Shown piece after piece: positions 1-5,787 of a DNA stretch of 6,533 nt. This DNA is from Methanomassiliicoccaceae archaeon (GTDB lineage Archaea; Thermoplasmatota; Thermoplasmata; Methanomassiliicoccales; UBA472): the NCBI GenBank assembly GCA_016919565.1, contig JACXTO010000109.1:1-6533 (forward strand). The letters run 5' to 3'. How positions within the stretch are numbered: position 1 is the first letter of the stretch; the number at the start of each line of letters is the position of its first letter. The notes under the pieces were generated by a model. That model was given only the letters and a program-made list of their open reading frames with translations, made no database searches and was not told the DNA's origin. The position numbers were made by a program, and so were the translations under genes.

Positions 1-801
1 ATCGACAAGCCGAGCATATCATACAAGGAGATCGGTGGACTGGATGACCAGATCCTTGAGGTTCGGGAGGCAGTGGAGGATCCACTTCTTCGCCCGGAGT
101 TATATAAGAAGGTAGGGATCGATCCGCCGAAAGGAGTGCTGCTCGTCGGCCCACCAGGAACTGGGAAGACGCTCATCGCCAAGGCGGTGGCGCACCAGAC
201 CAACGCCACATTCATTCGTTTCGTCGGATCGGAGCTAGTCCAGAAATACATCGGCGAAGGAGCGCGCTTGGTCAGGGAGCTCTTCGAATTGGCCAAGGAG
301 AAGGCGCCGAGCATCGTGTTCATCGATGAGCTGGATTCCATCGGCGCCAAGCGCCTAGAGGTTGCTACCTCCGGCGATCGTGAGGTGCAGCGCACGCTCA
401 TGCAGCTGCTTGCAGAGCTTGATGGCTTCAACCCCATCGGCGACGTGAAGATCATTGGGGCGACGAACCGTCCGGACATCCTTGACGAGGCACTCCTTAG
501 GCCAGGACGATTCGACCGGATAATCGAGATACCGATCCCCAACTACGAGGGCAGGGCCGAGATATTCAAGATCCACATGTCCAGGATGAACATCGAGCTG
601 GGAATCAACCCAATGGAGCTGGCGGTGAAGTCTGAGAACGCCACCGGGGCGGACATCAAATCCATCTGCACGGAGGCGGGGATGTTCGCCATCCGCGACA
701 ACCGGGACACGGTCAGCCTCTGCGACTTCGAGCGCGCCATCGGGAAGGTACTCGACACCGATACTCCAAAATGCACTGAAGCCGGTGTGATGTTCGCTTG
801 A
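1..801 (+). CDS. pan: Proteasome-activating nucleotidase (PAN), AAA+ ATPase, 5'-truncated
   Basis: PAN is the hexameric AAA+ ATPase of archaea that unfolds proteins and feeds them into the 20S proteasome, the counterpart of eukaryotic Rpt1-6. The reading frame is open from base 1, so the 266 visible residues are the C-terminal part of a protein normally about 400-430 long; the N-terminal coiled coil and OB domain lie off the window. Visible landmarks (residues from base 1): IGGLDDQ entry motif near 11-17, Walker A GPPGTGKT 50-57, pore loop 1 YIG 83-85, Walker B IVFIDE 105-110, sensor 1 in GATNRPD near 153-159, arginine fingers in RPGRFDR 167-173, and a sensor 2 type ATGADI segment 214-219. 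The GTG at 73 lies inside the ATPase domain and is not the start. The protein ends in Met-Phe-Ala, a Phe variant of the HbYX tail that opens the proteasome gate. Related Cdc48/VAT ATPases are less likely because only one AAA module precedes a short tail. Confidence 0.93.
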   Translation: MDKPSISYKEIGGLDDQILEVREAVEDPLLRPELYKKVGIDPPKGVLLVGPPGTGKTLIAKAVAHQTNATFIRFVGSELVQKYIGEGARLVRELFELAKEKAPSIVFIDELDSIGAKRLEVATSGDREVQRTLMQLLAELDGFNPIGDVKIIGATNRPDILDEALLRPGRFDRIIEIPIPNYEGRAEIFKIHMSRMNIELGINPMELAVKSENATGADIKSICTEAGMFAIRDNRDTVSLCDFERAIGKVLDTDTPKCTEAGVMFA

Positions 802-805
802 GTGG

Positions 806-831
806 ACCGCTCTAACTGATATCCAGGCGGT
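806..831. terminator. Weak inverted repeat in the PAN / histidine kinase convergent gap
   Basis: The 59 bases between the two convergent stop codons contain a 5-bp inverted repeat, ACCGC (806-810) and GCGGT (827-831), separated by 16 bases and followed on the plus strand by only three T residues. Short T-rich bits follow at 851-866. This could help end PAN transcription, but the stem is short, the loop is long and no strong oligo-T tract exists on either strand. Confidence 0.2.
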
Positions 832-860
832 TTGCTCGAGAGACATCAATCATTTCGCTT

Positions 861-1913
861 TCATTTGACATCTTCATGAGAAATTGTCTTGAAAGCGCGT
901 TTCGGAACGGTCATCTCGAACCTGGCACCTTTGCCTGGCGTCCCGTTCTCCTTTATGGTAATTCCCGTAATTGCCAGGATCTCCCTTGATAGGAAGAGCC
1001 CGAGCCCTGAACCCTTGCCAAATCCCTTTTCAAAGATCTTTTCCTTAAACTCCGCCTCGATACCTTTTCCATTGTCCTCATAGACTATCAGAACGGCATC
1101 CTTCCGATCGATACAATCGATATTCGCTTCGGTCACGCCGCCGCCGTGCTTGATGCTATTGGCCATGAGATTATGGAAAACTTTTCCCAGCATCGGGTCC
1201 GCGAATATTCTCGAATCCTCGAGACATGTGCCAAGCCGCAAGTTCTTGATCTCCTTCGCTACAGGGAGATTAGGGATGATCTCAGCCAGGTTCTGCCATT
1301 GGGGTTTTAGCGTACCCATCTCCTGATAATCCCTTGTGAACTCGATCTGCCTCTGGATCTCAAGGACGGCGCGCTCGGCTTTCCTCAGGAGCTCCAGCCT
1401 GCTTTCTTCGGAATTGGCAGCCTTCTGCAATTCCAAATAGCCCAATGCTACCGTTACTTGGTTCAGCAGATCATGCCGAGTAATGCTGGAAAGCAGGTTG
1501 AGCTTGTTGTTGACTGCTAGTAATGAGTTCTCTGCTCTTTTTCTGTCCGTTATGTCCCGGATATTGCACTGAATGATCTTCGTGCCATTCACTTGATAAG
1601 TGTTGCTCACGAACTCGACATCAAAGAGGTTACCGCTCTTCGTTCTCAGAGGAATATCCTCGTATCTGACATACCCCGTCTTCTTCAAGGTCGCAAAGGC
1701 ATTCCTCGACATCTCTTTGTCTTCGATGAATCCTAGCTCCCATAGCTGCTTGCCGATGAGATCGTCTAGTTGGAATTCGGTCATTGCTAGAATGAAGGGG
1801 TTGGCGTCGATTATCTTCCCAGACGCCTCGTCAATTATCAGTATTCCATCCTGAGCGGTCTCGAACAGTCTTCGATACCTTGACTCGGATGCATCTAAGC
1901 TTAATTCGGCCAT
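861..1913 (-). CDS. Soluble PAS-domain sensor histidine kinase
   Basis: This 350-residue protein is a sensor kinase that should autophosphorylate on histidine in response to a signal sensed by its PAS domain. Residues 11-125 form a PAS domain (RRLFETAQDGILIIDE, then a C-terminal DITDRKRAE linker). A helical dimerisation region follows with H-box ITRHDLLNQ, phospho-acceptor His147. The HATPase domain has N box HNLMANSIKHG (247-257), G1 box DNGKGI (280-285), an F-box-like KIFEKGFGKG and G2 box GSGLGLFLS (301-309). No membrane segment, signal peptide or receiver domain is visible, so it is probably cytoplasmic and signals to a partner encoded elsewhere. The ATG start is supported by AAGGT at 1920-1924, six bases upstream. 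It stands alone: convergent with PAN, and separated from the upstream same-strand gene by 188 bases. Its GC content (about 47-50% in sampled lines) is clearly below its neighbours, suggesting accessory origin. The signal and partner are unknown. Confidence 0.92.
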   Translation of the reverse strand: MAELSLDASESRYRRLFETAQDGILIIDEASGKIIDANPFILAMTEFQLDDLIGKQLWELGFIEDKEMSRNAFATLKKTGYVRYEDIPLRTKSGNLFDVEFVSNTYQVNGTKIIQCNIRDITDRKRAENSLLAVNNKLNLLSSITRHDLLNQVTVALGYLELQKAANSEESRLELLRKAERAVLEIQRQIEFTRDYQEMGTLKPQWQNLAEIIPNLPVAKEIKNLRLGTCLEDSRIFADPMLGKVFHNLMANSIKHGGGVTEANIDCIDRKDAVLIVYEDNGKGIEAEFKEKIFEKGFGKGSGLGLFLSREILAITGITIKENGTPGKGARFEMTVPKRAFKTISHEDVK

Positions 1914-1934
1914 ATCGCGACCTTGGGCGCTACG

Positions 1935-1970
1935 AATATTAAGTGGAGGGTCTAGGTTAATCTACCTTTG
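1935..1970 (-). promoter_or_regulatory. Candidate archaeal promoter region for the histidine kinase gene
   Basis: Two AT-rich TATA-like stretches lie upstream of the kinase on the minus strand. One reads CAAAGGTAGATTAACC (about 1955-1970), with a purine-rich BRE-like half; a start site about 25 bases downstream would give a leader of roughly 20 bases holding the AAGGT ribosome site. The other, TTAATATT (1935-1942), would give an almost leaderless message. A third AT-rich stretch is at 1991-2000. None is a strong consensus match, so only a general promoter location is claimed. Confidence 0.25.
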
Positions 1971-2065
1971 CATTGGATGTAGAATCGGGTAATATCCATA
2001 TTCCCATCAATTTCATCGGTGTTCATGCGGATGATCAAATGCCCTTGCAGTGTATTGAGGACTGT

Positions 2066-2071
2066 AAAAAA
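2066..2071 (-). terminator. Oligo-T terminator after the zinc-ribbon gene
   Basis: On the minus strand, six consecutive T residues begin about 30 bases after the zinc-ribbon stop codon, preceded by a GC-rich stretch and followed by ACAGTC. Archaeal RNA polymerase commonly terminates at short T runs without a strong hairpin. The position fits the end of the GTPase/zinc-ribbon transcript and would separate it from the kinase gene. Confidence 0.45.
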
Positions 2072-2101
2072 GGCAAACGACCGCGATGATCCGAAGCCCC
2101 T

Positions 2102-2359
2102 CTAAGAGCGGTTCCGCTTGAACAGGCCTATACGTTTCTTCTTCACTGCCTTGCCGTTGACCTCATCGGGGAGCTCACCCTCTTCGAAATCTTCCTCGAT
2201 CACCAATGGCCCGATATAATCGCACTTATGGCAATGATAAATCCCGGTGATGCCGCCCATCTCGTAGTAGATCTCGGTCGAGCCGCAATCCGGACAGAAC
2301 AGTATCTTGCCCACGCCAGGAAATCCGAATCGCCGTTTAATATGCTTTGGTAGGGTCAA
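2102..2359 (-). CDS. Small zinc-ribbon protein, function unknown
   Basis: This predicted 85-residue protein has a single zinc ribbon: CPDC at residues 22-25 and CHKC at 43-46, with 17 residues between the two knuckles, so four cysteines can hold one zinc ion. An N-terminal basic stretch (KHIKRRFG) precedes the ribbon; after it come an acidic segment (EEDFEEGELPDE) and a very basic tail (KKKRIGLFKRNRS), which suggests nucleic acid or acidic-partner binding. The start is TTG, sharing TTGA with the stop of the upstream GTPase gene; no in-frame ATG occurs before Met34, which would delete the first knuckle. AGGAG lies 3 bases and GGAGAGGA 12 bases before the TTG, neither ideally spaced, so translation may rely on coupling to the GTPase gene. 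I do not recognise a named family. The link with a GPN GTPase hints at a transcription or RNA polymerase assembly role, which is inference only. Confidence 0.82.
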   Translation of the reverse strand: MTLPKHIKRRFGFPGVGKILFCPDCGSTEIYYEMGGITGIYHCHKCDYIGPLVIEEDFEEGELPDEVNGKAVKKKRIGLFKRNRS

Positions 2360-3120
2360 TCGCTCCTGATGTCCTCTCCGCCCTCCATCGATTGTTGGAT
2401 GGCGTTGTAGACATCCTCGATGCCTGAGGGTACCTGTGCCGACACAGGCGTGATCTCGCGATACATCCCGACGCTCTCCATCGCCTTCAAGAGCTCAACG
2501 CTCTGCACCGTGCTCGCGCTCATGTCCTTCTCCGTAAGCGCGCCGTAGAGAGCGTCCGGGTCCTTCGACCAGTTCATGACCGCCTCGAGCTCGGTCTCGC
2601 TCATGAGGTCGGACTTGGAGAGCACGTTCAGGAATGGGACGTTGAAACGGAAATGGGTCACCGCCGCAAGCATTAGGGTGGATATGAAGCCGTTCGGTGT
2701 CTTCGCCAACGCCGGGTCGGACAGAAAAACAAGGAATGAGTCCTCCCTGCCAAGGGTGTCGACGATCATGCTGCTGGACTGGCGGAATGCGAACAGCTCC
2801 ATCTGGCCCGGTGTGTCGATCAGCGCGTAAGGCGTCTTGAAGGTCTCCATCGTCTCCGCCAGCTCCTTGGCGTTCAGTGCCATCATGTCCGCGCAGACGA
2901 TCTGAGCGCCGTTGGGGCCGAGGCCGTAGTCGCGCATCACCTCGCCGACCCGGACCCAGTCGCGGATGTCCACGTCCGGTTCGTAAGGCATGAACTCCAC
3001 CCCTGGATCGAGGTTGACGGTGATGCAGTCCAGGCCTTGGAGCGTCATCCATTCCTGAAAGGCGCTCACCAATGACGACTTTCCGCTTCCGGCGGTCCCG
3101 ATGAAGTAGATGTTGCGCAT
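2356..3120 (-). CDS. GPN-loop GTPase (archaeal Gpn/XAB1-like)
   Basis: This 254-residue protein belongs to the GPN-loop GTPases, dimeric SIMIBI-class enzymes. Visible motifs: P-loop GTAGSGKSS 8-16, an NLDPG switch-type motif 36-40, the family-defining Gly-Pro-Asn loop 68-70 within YGLGPNGA, DTPGQ 102-106 (Walker B/G3), and SKSD 168-171 as the guanine-specificity motif, with Ser in place of the usual Asn of NKxD. The length matches single-domain archaeal members such as the Pyrococcus abyssi protein. In eukaryotes, Gpn1-3 (Npa3 and relatives) assist assembly and nuclear import of RNA polymerase II; the archaeal role is not settled. The ATG start at 3120 has the P-loop at the expected distance, but no good Shine-Dalgarno sequence, and a small hairpin sits five bases upstream. 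The stop codon overlaps the start of the zinc-ribbon gene, implying coupled translation. The glutamate synthase genes lie 72 bases upstream on the same strand. Confidence 0.93.
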   Translation of the reverse strand: MRNIYFIGTAGSGKSSLVSAFQEWMTLQGLDCITVNLDPGVEFMPYEPDVDIRDWVRVGEVMRDYGLGPNGAQIVCADMMALNAKELAETMETFKTPYALIDTPGQMELFAFRQSSSMIVDTLGREDSFLVFLSDPALAKTPNGFISTLMLAAVTHFRFNVPFLNVLSKSDLMSETELEAVMNWSKDPDALYGALTEKDMSASTVQSVELLKAMESVGMYREITPVSAQVPSGIEDVYNAIQQSMEGGEDIRSD

Positions 3121-3125
3121 TTGCG

Positions 3126-3141
3126 ATCAGCTCAAGCTGAT
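3126..3141. repeat. Perfect 6-bp inverted repeat before the GPN GTPase start
   Basis: The minus strand reads ATCAGC-TTGA-GCTGAT, a perfect 6-bp stem with a four-base loop, ending five bases before the GTPase ATG. No T run follows it, so it is a poor terminator for the glutamate synthase genes. It could be an RNA hairpin in the leader that hides the ribosome-binding region, or a two-fold symmetric protein-binding site in DNA. Confidence 0.4.
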
Positions 3142-3154
3142 GATTGGGAGGTCG

Positions 3155-3175
3155 GCTTCGATAATCAGCCTTTCG
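3155..3175 (-). promoter_or_regulatory. Possible weak promoter between glutamate synthase and GPN GTPase genes
   Basis: On the minus strand CCGAAAGGCTGATTATCG resembles a purine-rich BRE followed by a poor TATA box, centred about 43 bases before the GTPase start. A start site about 25 bases downstream would leave a leader of some 15-20 bases overlapping the inverted repeat at 3126-3141. The match is weak; read-through from the upstream genes is an equally good explanation. Confidence 0.2.
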
Positions 3176-3192
3176 GTCCTGTCCCGCGAAAG

Positions 3193-5787
3193 CTATTCCG
3201 TATCGTCGTCGATCTGCTCGCTCTTGGGAAGAGCGGAGAGCGGCATGACCTCGACCTTCTTGTAGATCTCCCAGGGCTTGACCTGCGTTCCGTCCTTGCG
3301 CAGCAGCACATCGTCCACGGAGATTCCGAAGAGCCTCTCGTTCTCCCTCAGGTACGGCAGTATCGTCTCCCAGTCCTTCTCGGCCAGCGGCACGATCCTT
3401 CCCCCGTTCAACTGGTCGTCGCCCACCTTTCCCTTCGGGTCGCGCACGTAGATCGCGCCTCCGGAGGCGAGGGAGAAGAGGTTGGCGCCCGGATAAGGCT
3501 CGGGAAGATCGAACGCCTTGCCGTTCCCATCGAATCCCAGGGCGTTAAGGATGACGAAGCCTCCGCCGTTCAGCGGATCTCCCGCCATGAACGATTCCGC
3601 CAGGTAGTCCAGGCAGGTGCCGTTGATGACCACCCGCGGCTTCCCCACGGCGTTGATGAGCGGCCGTCCCGCGGCGTTGCCGAGGATGTAGACCTCGCCG
3701 CCCTTCGCCCCGTACATGAACGTTTGCCCGACGTCCCCGTGGACCACCAGCTTGCCTGAGTTGATGATCTGGCCTATCTGGTCCTGGGCGTTGTTGTGCA
3801 CGGTGATCGATGCGCCGTCCAGACCGGAAGCGAGATAGTCGCCGGTGCTGCCATAGGCCTCGATGTCCACCCCGGCCGACCTCGGCCCGAGGCCGCAGCC
3901 GAAGAAGCGTTGACCATGAGTCCCGATGACGATGATGCGCTTCCAGCCCTGTTCCGCCGCACGGCAGATGAGATGCGAGACGCCGTCCACGCCCTCCATG
4001 GGAAAGCCCTCGCTGTCGATGACCAATGCCTTCTCGCCCGGCTTCGGCCCCCGGATCTGGCTGCGCCATCCCTGGTCCACCAGGAGATATCCGTTGCCCG
4101 ATGAGGCGCGTAGCAGGGAGCTTGCTCCCTGGTTCAGCAGGGACAGCAGCCGGCTCCGGCGAAGCTTGCCGGTGGGATAGCGCCGGTCCATAGCGAGCGT
4201 TAGAAGTGCCAGTCTCTTTTCCACGTCCTCCGCGCTCGATCCCTTCGAGGAAAGGGAGGAGATGGCGTTCATCGCCTCCTTGGCGCTGGCGCGAACGACG
4301 GCCTCCTTCCATACGCCAAATCCATCTTGCACTCCGCTGGCGAGCATGCGGTCCGCGATATCGGATGATGCATGATCTGGCAGCTTGCCGGACATGACGG
4401 CGTCCTCCTGCCTGTCGTACCCGTCGCCCGGGATGGTGACCCGCGCGCCGAACTTGTTGGTGCAGACCAGCTCCCTTCCCTTTCCGGGCATCTCCGCGCC
4501 CAGGGTGAAGACGAACGCGCCGCCGTCCGTGTGGCTCCCGCCCCTGGCGTTCCAGTACATGTCCGCCCGCTGCGGCACCGACTTGAACTCCTTGGACAGG
4601 CTGGCCAGCGATGAGTCGATGGCCTGCTTCTCGGAGGCGATCAGGCCGACCTGCACCTCGCCCTCGACGAGAGCGAAGACCTGCGGCCGCAGCATCGACG
4701 TGTCCGTGATCCCGAGGAGCTGCAGCCGGTCGTTGTAAAAGTCGTTGCGGCTGATGATGAAGAACCACGGCCCGTCCGGCGAACGCTGCAGATGCGTCGA
4801 CTGGATCGCACGATAGATCTTCTGCTTCTCCTCGGAAAGCAGGTGGAAGTCCCTCTCGGTGGTCGGCGCCAGCGCCTCGAGGATGTACTCCAGCGGATAG
4901 CCGTAGGCGCGGTTGAGCAGGTCGAACAGCAGAACCGAGACCTCGGTGTCGGTCATGAAGAGAGGCGTGATGCCCTTCTGCCCCAGGTATTCGGTGACGG
5001 AATAATAGTTGGCGAAGTCGCCGTTGTGCACCAGCGCCTCGTCCAGGCCCATGAACGGGTGCGCCCCGCCCGGGTGCCATACCCGGCCCTTGGTCGGATA
5101 CCTCTGATGCCCGATCCACATGTGCGCCTGGAAGTCCTCCAGCTTGTAGTAGTGGATGACGTCCTCAGCGTAGCCGACGATCTTCATGATGAGCATGTTC
5201 CTACCGTGGGACATGACGAATGCCGACATCGCCACGCCGGCGTAGAACTTCTTGTTGATCCTGAAGCTGGTCTGATAGACCAGTTCGTCCTCGGCATGCC
5301 TCCGGTCGACGTCGTTGAGCGCGTTCTCCAGCATGAAATGGTCCAGGACCTCCTTCTTCGCCCGGCAGAAGTAGCGATACACCACCGGAGGAGTGACCTC
5401 CAACCGCGCGAGCAATGCGGCATCGTCGCTACTGGCGACGCGGCTCGTGGCATGAACGTCGTAGGTGGCGTGGATGAACTCCTTCTCCAGCTCTTCCCTG
5501 ACGTCCTCCTTGAGGTAGGCCACCTGCACCAGATAGTCCTGCTCAAGGGTCTTCTTGTCCACTCCTAACTGCTCAGGCACCAGGCCGACGGCGGATATGC
5601 CGCCGCCCTTGCCGTTCCCGCGGTTGTGCATCTGCTGCAATGGCGATAGTATGTGCGATCCCCGGATGGGACGGGAGGCGACCAGCCCGACAACGCCGCA
5701 GCCACCCTCGGCCTCCTGCGGGATGTACTTGAACGGCGTCTCCTGCAGCTTCCTTCTTGAGTCCAGTAACTTCTTGGCATGGTTCAT
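3193..5787 (-). CDS. Glutamate synthase amidotransferase subunit: class II glutaminase fused to GXGXG domain
   Basis: This 864-residue protein joins two domains of glutamate synthase. Residues 30 to about 395 form a class II glutamine amidotransferase: EGGCGVVGLV with catalytic Cys30, MHNRGNGKGGG near 53-63, GHQRYPT 226-232, HNGD 254-257 and TDTEV 279-283, the usual glutamine-binding and oxyanion motifs. Cys30 implies removal of a 29-residue propeptide, as in bacterial GltB. Residues about 586-864 are the GXGXG right-handed beta-helix (GQRFFGCGLGP, YGSTGDYLASGLDG, HGDVGQTFMYGAKGGEVY, GTCLDYLAESF). About 190 residues between them match no domain I can name. The FMN domain that separates these parts in classical GltB is missing and is encoded by the upstream gene. 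The start is ATG at 5787, with GGGAGG eight bases upstream and an ATGA overlap with the upstream stop; an in-frame ATG at 5889 would overlap the previous gene by over 100 bases. It should supply ammonia to the FMN subunit. Confidence 0.9.
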   Translation of the reverse strand: MNHAKKLLDSRRKLQETPFKYIPQEAEGGCGVVGLVASRPIRGSHILSPLQQMHNRGNGKGGGISAVGLVPEQLGVDKKTLEQDYLVQVAYLKEDVREELEKEFIHATYDVHATSRVASSDDAALLARLEVTPPVVYRYFCRAKKEVLDHFMLENALNDVDRRHAEDELVYQTSFRINKKFYAGVAMSAFVMSHGRNMLIMKIVGYAEDVIHYYKLEDFQAHMWIGHQRYPTKGRVWHPGGAHPFMGLDEALVHNGDFANYYSVTEYLGQKGITPLFMTDTEVSVLLFDLLNRAYGYPLEYILEALAPTTERDFHLLSEEKQKIYRAIQSTHLQRSPDGPWFFIISRNDFYNDRLQLLGITDTSMLRPQVFALVEGEVQVGLIASEKQAIDSSLASLSKEFKSVPQRADMYWNARGGSHTDGGAFVFTLGAEMPGKGRELVCTNKFGARVTIPGDGYDRQEDAVMSGKLPDHASSDIADRMLASGVQDGFGVWKEAVVRASAKEAMNAISSLSSKGSSAEDVEKRLALLTLAMDRRYPTGKLRRSRLLSLLNQGASSLLRASSGNGYLLVDQGWRSQIRGPKPGEKALVIDSEGFPMEGVDGVSHLICRAAEQGWKRIIVIGTHGQRFFGCGLGPRSAGVDIEAYGSTGDYLASGLDGASITVHNNAQDQIGQIINSGKLVVHGDVGQTFMYGAKGGEVYILGNAAGRPLINAVGKPRVVINGTCLDYLAESFMAGDPLNGGGFVILNALGFDGNGKAFDLPEPYPGANLFSLASGGAIYVRDPKGKVGDDQLNGGRIVPLAEKDWETILPYLRENERLFGISVDDVLLRKDGTQVKPWEIYKKVEVMPLSALPKSEQIDDDTE

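Noticed and set aside
355..849. Minus-strand open frames (164 and 77 codons) opposite PAN
   Set aside because: Both are antisense to unmistakable AAA+ motifs and show no domain of their own.
2025..2105. 26-codon plus-strand mini-gene with a CPC motif in the 188-base gap
   Set aside because: No ribosome site, very short, overlaps the probable terminator of the opposite strand and the end of the zinc-ribbon gene; nothing separates it from chance.
3121..3759. Plus-strand open frame starting just beside the GTPase gene, suggesting a divergent gene
   Set aside because: It starts with TTG, has no recognisable motif, and most of it is antisense to the GXGXG domain coding sequence.
3545..5119. Long minus-strand open frame (524 codons) inside the amidotransferase gene
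   Set aside because: It is another frame of a gene with clear family motifs; its product is low-complexity, rich in Arg/Gly/Pro, as expected from high-GC shadow frames.
4792..5568. Plus-strand open frame (258 codons) antisense to the amidotransferase gene
   Set aside because: No recognisable motif and a Val/Leu/Arg-rich composition typical of antisense shadows in GC-rich DNA.
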